The notes under the pieces are model-generated. The model was given only the letters and a program-made list of their open reading frames with translations, searched no databases and had not been told where the DNA came from. Below are positions 44,094 to 52,670 of a stretch of 64,000 nt of DNA, in pieces (the first letter of the stretch is position 1; each line of letters begins with the position of its first letter). The translations under genes were made by a program, and so were the position numbers. The DNA comes from Arthrobacter sp. ISL-48 (GTDB lineage: Bacteria > Actinomycetota > Actinomycetes > Actinomycetales > Micrococcaceae): NCBI RefSeq assembly GCF_018613805.1, contig NZ_JAGGPL010000003.1, positions 248,001-312,000 of the forward strand, given 5' to 3'.

Positions 44094-46433
44094 TTACTTG
44101 GCCGCTTCCAGCAGGCTGGCGCGGACCGACTTGGTGGCCTTCACGAGGTTGCGCAGGGACTCTTCGGTCTCGGCGTAGCCGCGGGTCTTCAGGCCGCAGT
44201 CCGGGTTGACCCAGAGCTGGCGGGACGGGACGTGCTTGACGGCAGTGCTGAGCAGCTCAGTGACCTCCTGCTCGCCCGGAACACGCGGCGAGTGGATGTC
44301 GTAGACGCCCGGACCGACGCCACGGCCGAAGCCATGGGACTCGAGGTCGTGGACGACCTCCATGCGGGAGCGTGCGGCCTCGATGGAGGTCACGTCCGCG
44401 TCCAGTCCGTCGATGGCGTCGATGATGGCGCCGAATTCGGAGTAGCACAGGTGGGTGTGGATCTGGGTGGCGTCGGCGGCGCCGGCGGTGGACAGCCGGA
44501 ACGAGTTCACTGACCAGTCCAGGTAGGCAGCCTGGTCGGCCTTGCGCAGGGGCAGGAGCTCGCGCAGTGCGGGCTCGTCCACCTGAATGACCTTGATGCC
44601 TGCGGCTTCGAGGTCCGCGATCTCGTCACGCAGCGCCAGGCCAACCTGGTTGGCGGTCTCGCCCAGCGGCTGGTCATCGCGGACGAAGGACCAGGCCAGG
44701 ATGGTGACCGGACCGGTGAGCATTCCCTTCATCGGCTTGTTGGTCAGGGACTGGGCGTACTTGGCCCACTCAACCGTGATGGGGGCGCTGCGGGTAACGT
44801 CGCCCCACAGGATGGACGGTCGGGTGCAGCGTGAGCCGTAGGACTGCACCCAGCCGTGGACAGTGACGTCGAAGCCTTCGAGGTTCTCAGCGAAGTACTG
44901 GACCATGTCGTTGCGCTCGGGTTCGCCGTGCACCAGGACGTCGTAGCCCAGCTCTTCCTGGAGCTCCACAACGCGCTTGATCTCATCCTTCATCAGCTGC
45001 TCATACTGCTCGTTGGTCAGATCGCCCTTGTTGTTGCGGGCACGCGCGGAACGGATTTCGGAGGTCTGCGGGAACGATCCGATGGTGGTGGTGGGCAGCG
45101 GCGGCAGGTGCAGTGCTTCTTCCTGGGCGGCTTCGCGGACCGAGTACTCGGAGCGGTTGAAGTCGGCCGGGGTCAGCGCCGCAGTGCGGGCACGGACGTC
45201 GGCGCGCTGGACGCCTTCGGCGGTTGTGCGGGAAGCGATGATGCGGGTGGCCTCGTCGATGGCTGGCTGGACAGCAGCCGCGTCGGTCAGGAGGCCTGCC
45301 AGGGTGGCAACTTCCACGGCCTTCTGGTCGGCGAAGGCCAGCCAGCTGCGGAGCTGCTCGGCAAGCTGGACCTCTTCCTCGACGTCGTGCGGGACGTGCT
45401 GGGTGGACGTTGACGTGCTGATGGCCAGCTTGGTCACAGACTTCTGCAGCTCGGCGATCTTGTCCGCGGAGGCCTGCAGGTCGTTGCGCCAGATGTTGTG
45501 GCCGTCCACCACACCGGCCACCAGGGTCTTGCTGCCCAGGGTAGCGAGCTCGGCGGCGGAAGGAACAGCGCCCTTGAAGACGTCAATGTGGAGGGCGTCG
45601 ATGCCGGAGGCGGCAAGAGTGCTGAACTGCTCGTTCAGCGCACCGTACGGGGTGGAAACGAACAGCTGCGGACGGCTGGCAGCCGAGGAGAGGACCTCAT
45701 AGCTGCGGGCCACGGCGGCCTGGATCTCCGCGGCCGGCGTTTCCTGGTCAACAACCAGGGCAGGCTCGTCCAGCTGGACCCAGCTGGCACCGGCGGCGGC
45801 CAGTTTCTGAAGCAGTGCGGTGTAGACCGGGAGGACATCCTCAAGGCGGGACAGCGGGCTGAAGCCGGCGGGGGCGTCGTCGGAAGCCTTGCTCAGCAGC
45901 AGGAACGTGACCGGACCCACGATGTACGGGCGGGTTTCCACGCCGTTGGCCAGCGCGAACTCGAATTCTTCGACGATGCGGTTGGAGGTCAGCGCAAAGT
46001 TGGTTTCCGGGCCGATTTCCGGGACAAGGTAGTGGTAGTTCGTGTCGAACCACTTCGTCATTTCCAGCGGCTGCTGTTCCTTGTTGCCGCGGGCCAGGGT
46101 GAAGTAGCCATCGATGTCCAGCTGGCCTTCGGCGTTGAGGAGGTTGCCGAAGCGGGCAGGGACTGCACCCAGGTGGGCAGCGGCGTCAAGCACCTGGTCA
46201 TAGTAGGAGAACGTGCCGGGAACGGCCGCGGCCTCGGTCAGACCCAGGCCCTGGAGGCGCTTGGCCGTGCCCAGCTGGATTTCCTGGGCTGCAGCTTCCA
46301 GGGCGTCGGCGTCGATCTTGCCGGCCCAGTACGCCTCAATGGCCTTCTTCAGTTCGCGGCGGCGGCCGATGCGTGGGTAGCCGAGCAGCGAAGCGGCGGG
46401 AAACGCCGTAGCGGGAATGTTCTGTTCAGTCAT
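44094..46433 (-). CDS. metE: cobalamin-independent methionine synthase MetE
   Basis: A 779-residue MetE, transferring a methyl group from methyltetrahydrofolate-polyglutamate to homocysteine. N-terminal ASLLGYPRIGRRRELKKAIE is typical. Zinc ligands are in IHTHLCYSEFG and VNPDCGLKTRGY; the substrate region has TTTIGSFPQT. AAGGA lies seven bases ahead of the ATG. It follows metF by 56 bases on the same strand, so metF-metE form an operon. Control probably acts through the long metF leader. Confidence 0.97.
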   Translation of the reverse strand: MTEQNIPATAFPAASLLGYPRIGRRRELKKAIEAYWAGKIDADALEAAAQEIQLGTAKRLQGLGLTEAAAVPGTFSYYDQVLDAAAHLGAVPARFGNLLNAEGQLDIDGYFTLARGNKEQQPLEMTKWFDTNYHYLVPEIGPETNFALTSNRIVEEFEFALANGVETRPYIVGPVTFLLLSKASDDAPAGFSPLSRLEDVLPVYTALLQKLAAAGASWVQLDEPALVVDQETPAAEIQAAVARSYEVLSSAASRPQLFVSTPYGALNEQFSTLAASGIDALHIDVFKGAVPSAAELATLGSKTLVAGVVDGHNIWRNDLQASADKIAELQKSVTKLAISTSTSTQHVPHDVEEEVQLAEQLRSWLAFADQKAVEVATLAGLLTDAAAVQPAIDEATRIIASRTTAEGVQRADVRARTAALTPADFNRSEYSVREAAQEEALHLPPLPTTTIGSFPQTSEIRSARARNNKGDLTNEQYEQLMKDEIKRVVELQEELGYDVLVHGEPERNDMVQYFAENLEGFDVTVHGWVQSYGSRCTRPSILWGDVTRSAPITVEWAKYAQSLTNKPMKGMLTGPVTILAWSFVRDDQPLGETANQVGLALRDEIADLEAAGIKVIQVDEPALRELLPLRKADQAAYLDWSVNSFRLSTAGAADATQIHTHLCYSEFGAIIDAIDGLDADVTSIEAARSRMEVVHDLESHGFGRGVGPGVYDIHSPRVPGEQEVTELLSTAVKHVPSRQLWVNPDCGLKTRGYAETEESLRNLVKATKSVRASLLEAAK

Positions 46434-46489
46434 GGGAAATTCCTTGAAGTATAGGGGAAAGCTGCGGATGGTCTGGTGAATGATCGGGG

Positions 46490-47455
46490 TCAGCTGGCCA
46501 GCTGGCGCCGGGCGATGGCGTTCCGGCGGCTCGCTGAGCGTGAATGGCGCGGAAGCGCCAGTTTGTCCAGCACCTCCAGCGCGCTCTGGTGCTCGTTGAA
46601 GGTGTAAAGGTGGATGCCCGGGGCGCCCGCTTCAAGCGCCGCATTTGCCAGGTCCACTGTGGCGCGGACGCCGATCCGGAGGCGTTCGGCGTCGCTGTCC
46701 GCGGCGGCGAGGCGCTCCAGGAGTTCCGGCGCAGGCTCGACGCCTGAAAGCTCGCCGAGCCTGGTGACGCGGCGAAGGCTCGTGAGCGGCATGACACCCG
46801 GAACGATGGGGATGGTGACACCGGCGCGGCGGGCACGCGTGATGAGGTCTGCGTACTGCTCCGTGTGGAAGAACACCTGGGTGATGGCGAAGTCGGCGCC
46901 TGAACGCTGCTTGGCCAGGAGCACCTCGACGTCGTGTGCCTCACTGGGCGACTCCGGGTGGCGGGTCGGATAGGCTGCCACGCCCACGGCGATCTTCCCA
47001 GCGCACAGCAGCGCCGAACGCCGCTGCTCGACCCGTCGGATGAGCTCAATAAGGTCCTGGGCGTACCGCAGGGACCCAGGGGCGGGCTCTGCCCCGTCCT
47101 TGGGCTTGTCGCCCCGGAGCGCCAGGATGCCCCGCACACCGGTGTCCAGCAGTTCGCCGATGATCTCGGCCAGTTCCTCTGGGGTGTTGCCGACGCAGGT
47201 CAGGTGCGCCAGCGGCCGCAGGGTTGTCTCCATGAGGAGCCGGTTGATGAGTTCGACGGCGGTGTCCCGGTTAGAGCCACTGGCACCGTACGTCACGGAG
47301 ACATAGTCGGGTTCGGTGGTTTCCAGTTCGCGGATCGTATTCCACAGTGATTCTGCTGCGGCCGGAGAACGGGGCGGGAACAGTTCGTAGGAAAGTGCCA
47401 CCGGGGCGGCGTCGGAGAGGTTCGGATGAGTGTCGATAAGGCTGGGCGGTGACAT
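46490..47455 (-). CDS. metF: methylenetetrahydrofolate reductase MetF
   Basis: A 321-residue TIM-barrel flavoprotein making 5-methyl-THF for MetE. Family traits: ALSYELFPPRSPAAAESLW, YVSVTYGASGS, AHLTCVGNTPEEL, GILALRGDKP, AITQVFFHTEQY, PIVPGVMPL. ATG 47455 is chosen: AAGGA lies six bases ahead and the family starts there; longer in-frame extensions fall in the structured leader. First gene of metF-metE. Confidence 0.95.
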   Translation of the reverse strand: MSPPSLIDTHPNLSDAAPVALSYELFPPRSPAAAESLWNTIRELETTEPDYVSVTYGASGSNRDTAVELINRLLMETTLRPLAHLTCVGNTPEELAEIIGELLDTGVRGILALRGDKPKDGAEPAPGSLRYAQDLIELIRRVEQRRSALLCAGKIAVGVAAYPTRHPESPSEAHDVEVLLAKQRSGADFAITQVFFHTEQYADLITRARRAGVTIPIVPGVMPLTSLRRVTRLGELSGVEPAPELLERLAAADSDAERLRIGVRATVDLANAALEAGAPGIHLYTFNEHQSALEVLDKLALPRHSRSASRRNAIARRQLAS

Positions 47456-47476
47456 TTGCGTCCTTGGCTTTGGGCC

Positions 47477-47519
47477 ATTACCGGAAAAACGTGCCAGTTG
47501 TGGCAGCGGTTCCGGCAAT
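47477..47519 (-). promoter_or_regulatory. nested hairpin in the metF leader
   Basis: Outer arms ATTACCGGAA (47477-47486) and TTCCGGCAAT (47510-47519) pair with one wobble; inside, TGCCA-GTTG-TGGCA forms a second stem. On the minus strand this lies just before the metF ribosome-binding site and could decide between translation or termination. Part of a leader of about 200 bases with further stems (GGAGGG/CCCTCC near 47632-47645). Confidence 0.55.
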
Positions 47520-47655
47520 GAATTGAGTTTGGGGAACACGAAAAACTCCACAGGAACGCAGCCGCGACTGTTACGCCTGGAATGAAGTTGTCCGTGAGCA
47601 AATGTCAGGCCCACATGGGGGCACCCACACCCTCCGCAGGGAGGATCGCTGACAC

Positions 47656-47669
47656 GTTACCTCGGTAAC
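47656..47669 (-). promoter_or_regulatory. palindromic operator-like site upstream of metF
   Basis: GTTACCTCGGTAAC has perfect 6-base arms around a 2-base centre. On the minus strand a TATACA -10-like hexamer precedes it (near 47671-47676), placing it at or just after transcription start, as for a repressor operator. The regulator is unknown. Confidence 0.5.
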
Positions 47670-47814
47670 TTGTATAGAACTCTAGGAGCCACAGGAAGGG
47701 CGTTCAAGTTGGCCGCCGAATTAAGACGCAGTTTTACGCTGTATTTCATGGCGGCGCAGAATATTGTTCGCTGCACCTGTGGTTGTCCTTGCCGTGCAGG
47801 ACTATATTGATGGC

Positions 47815-48018
47815 ATGGTTCAGCTTCCAGCAAGTTACCAGGACTATCTGGCCGACAAGAGCGAGAGACTGATTAACGCAATCAAGCCCGTTCTGCAGCA
47901 GTCTGCTGCCGATCAGCTGCACGGGGTCCGGATCACGTACAACATCGGCTCGACCGGTCACCAGGCCCACCTCGACGAAAGCATTCCCTACGGCGTGATC
48001 GTTGAGGATATCGATTAG
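47815..48018 (+). CDS. small hypothetical protein, 67 aa, probably leaderless
   Basis: Not recognised. QLPASYQDYLADKSERLINAIKPVLQQSAADQLHGVRITYNIG is helical then beta, ending GVIVEDID. ATG 47815 has no ribosome-binding site, but TATATT lies 6 bases ahead, so transcription may begin at or near the start codon (leaderless). Its end converges on the ABC permease gene. It lies downstream of the divergent metF leader. Confidence 0.55.
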   Translation: MVQLPASYQDYLADKSERLINAIKPVLQQSAADQLHGVRITYNIGSTGHQAHLDESIPYGVIVEDID

Positions 48019-48031
48019 CGGCTGTAAATGT

Positions 48032-48916
48032 TCAGCCCTTGACTGCGCCGGACAGTGCGAAGGAGCTGCTCGCTCCCTTGGCCAGAATAACGTAGAGGGC
48101 CAGCACCGGAACTGAATACAGGATGGAGAAGGCGGCGAGCTGACCGTAGGCCACCGCCCCATGCTGTCCGAAAAAGCTGAAGATAGACACCGCCGCCGGT
48201 TGCCTTTCCTCGGACAGCAGCAGTACGAACGGAACAAAGAAGTTCCCCCAGGCCTGGATGAACACGAAGATGAACACCACGCCCAAGCCCTGGCGCATGA
48301 GGGGCAAGACAATCGCCCAAAGGGCGGACAGGCTCGAGGCGCCATCCACCCAGGCCGCCTCCTCAAGGGACACCGGAACAGCATCCATGAAATTCTTCAT
48401 CATCCAAATGGCCATGGGCAGCGTGGTGGTGGCCATGAAGAAGATGGTGGCAGGCACGGAGTCCAGCAGTTTCAACTGCACGAACATGCCGTACACCGGC
48501 ACCATGATGGCCGTGATGGGAAGGCATGTCGCGAACAGGATGGTGTACAAAAACGGCCGGTTGAACCTGGACTGGTAACGGGACAGCGGATAGGCAGCCA
48601 GTACGGCTGCGACCAAATTGACCGCCGCTGTCCCCGCGGACAGCACCATACTGTTCCAGAGCGGCCGGAAAAGCAGGCCCGGAGTCATCACCGCGGCAAA
48701 GTTGTCCAGTGATACCTCGTGGGGAAGCTGTGTCTGGTGTCCCGCACCGGTGTCAAGGGAGGCCAGCACCAGCCACAGCAGCGGAAGCACAAAGCAGGCG
48801 CCAATGAGAAGCAGGGCCACGTCAGCCGCAGTCTTAGCACGCCGCTGCGCCCGGGAGGTCGGTCCCGCCGGGGCCTGCCCTTGGGTGCGTAGGGAAGGTC
48901 GTGCCGCCGCCGTCAT
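48032..48916 (-). CDS. carbohydrate ABC transporter permease (MalG type)
   Basis: A 294-residue inner-membrane permease. Six or so membrane segments; the EAA loop contacting the ATPase is SLEEAAWVDGASSLSALWAIVLPL. The N-terminal tail carries Arg-rich RAQRRAKTAAD. Overlaps the upstream permease by 4 bases (ATGA). Last gene of a binding-protein/permease/permease set; no ATP-binding subunit in the window, so it must borrow a shared one, as common in Actinobacteria. Confidence 0.93.
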   Translation of the reverse strand: MTAAARPSLRTQGQAPAGPTSRAQRRAKTAADVALLLIGACFVLPLLWLVLASLDTGAGHQTQLPHEVSLDNFAAVMTPGLLFRPLWNSMVLSAGTAAVNLVAAVLAAYPLSRYQSRFNRPFLYTILFATCLPITAIMVPVYGMFVQLKLLDSVPATIFFMATTTLPMAIWMMKNFMDAVPVSLEEAAWVDGASSLSALWAIVLPLMRQGLGVVFIFVFIQAWGNFFVPFVLLLSEERQPAAVSIFSFFGQHGAVAYGQLAAFSILYSVPVLALYVILAKGASSSFALSGAVKG

Positions 48917-49830
48917 GGCTTGGTGTCCCGGAGGAGCCGGACGTAGGCCGCGCCGAACACCAAGCCGATGAGGATCAGCACCGACGCCACAGCCGTGCCG
49001 TAGCCAATGTCACCGAACTTGAAGGCCTCCTGGTACGCCAGCACCGGCAGCGTTGTACTGGCATTCGAGGGGCCGCCGGCCGTCATGACCCAGATCAGGG
49101 TGAAAACCGCCAGGGTCTGCAGCGTGATGAGCATGAGGTTGGTAGCGATGCTGCCGCGGATCATTGGCAGGGTGATGAAGGCCAGCCGCTGCCAGCCGCT
49201 GGCGCCGTCCATCAGCGCTGCCTCCGTGACCTCGGCCGGGACGTCATTGAGGGCGGCGCGGTAGACCAGCATCGAAAAGGCAGTGCCGCGCCAGATGTTG
49301 GCGAGCATGAGGGCCACCATGGGGAACGAATAGAGCCAGTCTGGCTGGCCCAGTCCTATGCCGCCCAGCAATTGGTTGAGGGTCCCATCGCGGCTGAAAT
49401 AGGCGTAGGCCGCGAAGGCGGCCACAATCTCCGGAAGCACCCAGGCGGCCACCACGGCTGTTCCGACCAAGGCCAAGACTCCCCGGCGTGCGCGCCTCAT
49501 CAGCACGGCAATCACGAGTCCCAGTATGTTTTGCCCCAGGATGGCTGAGCCGCCCACAAAGAGGACGGTGAGTGCCAGGGACAACGGCAGGACCGGGTCC
49601 GCCAGCAGCCTGCCGTAGTTTTCCAGTCCCACCCAGCCCGGGCTTCGGGCGTTGCGCCCTGTCAGCGCGGCGTTCGTAAAGGACGCGTGGAATGCCCAAA
49701 GGACGGGACCGGCCAGGAAGACCAGCAACAGGACAACGGCAGGACCAACAGGCAGAAGGCGTACCCAACGCCGCACGCGGGGTTGGGTACGCAGGGTGGG
49801 ACTGGCGGCCCGGGGGCGAAGGACCGTCAC
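48913..49830 (-). CDS. carbohydrate ABC transporter permease (MalF type)
   Basis: A 305-residue membrane permease with six segments and the EAA motif in EVTEAALMDGASGWQRLAFITLPM. The N-terminal cytoplasmic stretch (RTQPRVRRWVRL) is followed by the first membrane helix. Coupled to the MalG-type gene by ATGA overlap and 3 bases after the binding-protein stop, so the three are one operon. Confidence 0.93.
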   Translation of the reverse strand: MTVLRPRAASPTLRTQPRVRRWVRLLPVGPAVVLLLVFLAGPVLWAFHASFTNAALTGRNARSPGWVGLENYGRLLADPVLPLSLALTVLFVGGSAILGQNILGLVIAVLMRRARRGVLALVGTAVVAAWVLPEIVAAFAAYAYFSRDGTLNQLLGGIGLGQPDWLYSFPMVALMLANIWRGTAFSMLVYRAALNDVPAEVTEAALMDGASGWQRLAFITLPMIRGSIATNLMLITLQTLAVFTLIWVMTAGGPSNASTTLPVLAYQEAFKFGDIGYGTAVASVLILIGLVFGAAYVRLLRDTKP

Positions 49831-49833
49831 GCG

Positions 49834-51186
49834 CTACTTTCGGACAGTCTTGTGGTCACCCACGAGGCCCTTAACGGCCGCGTCATAACCGGCGGCTGCC
49901 TGTTCCGGGGACTGGCTGCCGGTAATCACTGCTTCCGTAGCCTCCTGGATGGCGGCGGAGATCCGTGGGTAGTCACTGGTTGCCGGCCGGTAATGCGTGA
50001 TGGACACGAGCTTTGACACGTCCTTCACGAAGGGGTTAGCCGCCTGGTAGCCGGGATCGGACGCAACATCGGACCGGACGGCAATCTGCGAGCTTGCGAT
50101 GTTAAACGCCAGGGAATTCTTCTGGTTCAGGGCCTCGCTCAGGAAGTCAAAGGCCAGATCCGGGGCCTTCGTCGATGAACCGACCGCCAGGGTCCAGCCA
50201 CCAGACATGCTAACTCCGCCGGGTGCCTGCCCCTTCTGCGTGGGGAAGGGCGCTACCCCCATGTCCTCCCCGTAAGCGGGCCATTCGTAGCTCCCGCCTT
50301 CCTGCCAGAACGTCGGCGCGTAGGAGCCTTCCACGGTGGCGCCCATCTTCCCCTGCGGGAGCCATTCCCCGAACACCTTTTTCCACACGTTCGCATCGAG
50401 GGCCTCTGATGGCGACACAGACAGCTTCTCGTCGTAGAGGGTTTTGAGGAAGGCCAGCGAGTCCGTGAAGCCGGCAGAGCCCACCACCCACTTCTTGGCG
50501 TCGGCGTCGTACAGCTCAGAGCCTGTCCCGTAAAGGAGCTCGTAGAAGCTCTGCATCACGGTGCCCTCGCCGGTGGCTTTACCGGCGTAGAGGTTGAACG
50601 GCACCTCTGAGGGATCGCTGGCCTTGATTTTCCTGGCCGTGTCCAGGATGTCCTGCCACGTGCGTGGCTGCCACGGCAGCCTGACTCCGGCGGCGGCCAG
50701 AACTTTCTTGTTGTACCAGATCGCCCTGGTGTCGGTGCCTACCGGGACCGCGTAGGTCCCGCCGTCGTCGCCCAGGCCGGCAGCCTTGGCGCCTTCATCG
50801 AAGGCGTCCCAGTCCTTCCAATCCTTCAGGTAGCTGTCCAGATTCAGCAGGTATCCGGCGTCGACGTCGGAACGGACCTTGAAAGTGTCTTCATAGAAGA
50901 CATCCGGTGCCGTGGCCGGGGAACGGAGGGACAGGGCAAGCTTGGTGCCGTAGTCGTCGTCGTTCGCCTGGATGGGCTGCAATTCAACAGTGACGCCCTG
51001 GTGGGCGGCCTCGAACTCCTGCTTGGCCGACTGGAACATGGCGTCCAGCGCAGTGAAGGAATCCGTCTTCTGATAGACCACCTTCAGTGACTTGACCTCC
51101 CCCGCCGGAGCGCCCCGGGAACAGCCAGCCAACGCAAATGCTGCTGAGGCGATGAGGGACGTGATTGTCAGTACCCGGCGGCCCAT
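49834..51186 (-). CDS. extracellular sugar-binding lipoprotein of ABC importer
   Basis: A 450-residue solute-binding protein. The lipobox is ALAGCSRG (Cys near residue 22), so it is membrane-anchored outside. The family 1 extracellular binding fold is seen in VVYQKTDSFTALDAMFQSAKQEFEAAHQGVTVELQPIQ and PVGTDTRAIWYNKKVLAAAGVRLP. The sugar cannot be told. GGAG lies five bases ahead of the ATG. Regulated probably by the ROK gene 107 bases upstream. Confidence 0.93.
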   Translation of the reverse strand: MGRRVLTITSLIASAAFALAGCSRGAPAGEVKSLKVVYQKTDSFTALDAMFQSAKQEFEAAHQGVTVELQPIQANDDDYGTKLALSLRSPATAPDVFYEDTFKVRSDVDAGYLLNLDSYLKDWKDWDAFDEGAKAAGLGDDGGTYAVPVGTDTRAIWYNKKVLAAAGVRLPWQPRTWQDILDTARKIKASDPSEVPFNLYAGKATGEGTVMQSFYELLYGTGSELYDADAKKWVVGSAGFTDSLAFLKTLYDEKLSVSPSEALDANVWKKVFGEWLPQGKMGATVEGSYAPTFWQEGGSYEWPAYGEDMGVAPFPTQKGQAPGGVSMSGGWTLAVGSSTKAPDLAFDFLSEALNQKNSLAFNIASSQIAVRSDVASDPGYQAANPFVKDVSKLVSITHYRPATSDYPRISAAIQEATEAVITGSQSPEQAAAGYDAAVKGLVGDHKTVRK

Positions 51187-51293
51187 GGTGCTCCATTCAG
51201 TAAATGGCTGCAGTCCCGGTTGTCTGCGGGCCCCAGCCGCGGCGATATCAAAATGCTAGAGGGGCCCTTTGCCGCAGGCAAGGCGCCGCCGGA

Positions 51294-52574
51294 TCAGCTT
51301 TCCAAGAGGAGTCGCTGGGCCCGTGGGGCCAGCATATGTTCGAGGACCAGGCAGGCCGCACCCACGGCGCCGACGTCCTCACCAACTCCCGTTCCGACCA
51401 CCTCGATGGGGTGGATCAGGCGGGCGGCGCTGTTCGCCTCCAAAAGGGCTGGCACCTGCTCCAGGAAGCGCTGGGACATCCTGGTCCAGAACGGTCCGCC
51501 GAAAACAACGCGTTCCACATCCAGGGTGTTGGTCACCACTGATACGGCCCGGGCCACCAGCACCACGGACTTGTCGATAATGGCGAGCGCCCGGGCGTCG
51601 CCTTCGTCGGCAAGGTCCCACAGCCTGGAAAAACTCTTCTGCACTTCGGCGCCGCTGTCGTCCGGCCGGGTGCCCTCCAGAATGCCTGCCGCTTCTGCTT
51701 CGGCTACCAGTACCTGGGGAATGGCGGATGACTTCACGCAGCCACGCTGGCCGCAGTCGCAGGCCGGCCCGTCCGGGTCCACCACAATATGGCCGATCTC
51801 GCCGGCGTTTCCAGACGTGCCGCGGATTACCTCATCATTGAGTACGATGCCGCAACCGATGCCGGTTCCCATGTACATGAAGACGAAGCTGCCGGCACCG
51901 CTGGGTCCGCCGGCCCAAGTTTCGGCGACGGCGGCGCTGGTGACGTCCTTGTCCACCAGGACTGAGTACCCGGTGGCTTGCTTCAGCGCGTTGCGTAGTT
52001 CGACCCGGCCCCAGCCCGGCATCAGCGGAGGCTCAACGATGGTCCCGTTGTCCAGGTCGATAGGGCCGGGAGCAGCGATGCCCACTCCGGCGATCTTCGC
52101 CGTATCCACCCCGGAATCCAAGACGAGTTGCTCGATCTCGGTGGCAATGGTGGATATGACGGCGGAGGGATCATTCCCGCCGGGCGTCTTGATCCTTGAA
52201 TGCTGCACTACCGCACCCACCAGGTCCAGGACCGCAAACGTTGTCACTGCGGGGTCCAGGTGAACGCCAATGGCGTACATGCCTGACGGGTTGAGGCGGA
52301 GGATGGTGCGCGGTTTCCCCGGGCCGCTGCCTTCCTTGCCGGCCTCCACGATGAGGTGCTGGTCCAGCAGCCGCCGTGAGATGTTGGAGATGGTCTGGGG
52401 TGAAAGGCCCACAATCTGGGCGAGTTCCACCCGGCTCAGTCCGCCGGAGGACCTGCGGATGGCGTCAAGGATCACCGTAAGGTTAAAGTCCCCCATCCTG
52501 GGCAGGTTGGTTCCGCGCCTCGGCGAGGGCTGGCGGATCTCGGACACGGTTTCCCCTAAACGTCTTTTGGCCAC
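51294..52574 (-). CDS. ROK family transcriptional regulator (NagC/XylR type)
   Basis: A 426-residue protein: N-terminal winged helix-turn-helix (LSRVELAQIVGLSPQTISNISRRLLDQHLI) and a ROK sugar-kinase-like domain (VGIAAPGPIDLDNG, FMYMGTGIGCGIV, GNAGEIGHIVVDPDGPACDCGQRGC, the zinc motif CxCGxxGC). It likely represses the downstream sugar ABC operon until sugar binds. Same strand, directly ahead of the binding-protein gene. Confidence 0.93.
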   Translation of the reverse strand: MAKRRLGETVSEIRQPSPRRGTNLPRMGDFNLTVILDAIRRSSGGLSRVELAQIVGLSPQTISNISRRLLDQHLIVEAGKEGSGPGKPRTILRLNPSGMYAIGVHLDPAVTTFAVLDLVGAVVQHSRIKTPGGNDPSAVISTIATEIEQLVLDSGVDTAKIAGVGIAAPGPIDLDNGTIVEPPLMPGWGRVELRNALKQATGYSVLVDKDVTSAAVAETWAGGPSGAGSFVFMYMGTGIGCGIVLNDEVIRGTSGNAGEIGHIVVDPDGPACDCGQRGCVKSSAIPQVLVAEAEAAGILEGTRPDDSGAEVQKSFSRLWDLADEGDARALAIIDKSVVLVARAVSVVTNTLDVERVVFGGPFWTRMSQRFLEQVPALLEANSAARLIHPIEVVGTGVGEDVGAVGAACLVLEHMLAPRAQRLLLES

Positions 52575-52670
52575 ATTCTAGTGATGTTTGCATCGTACGT
52601 TACCCCCTGGCGGACGCCCATACGTGCTATTGACGGCCCAATGGTGACGGCGCGGCGCGGGCGACGCCGC

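Noticed and set aside
48005..48035. GGCTG/CAGCC mini-hairpin between the 67-residue gene and the permease
   Set aside because: Only five-base arms with an 8-base loop; too weak to call a terminator.
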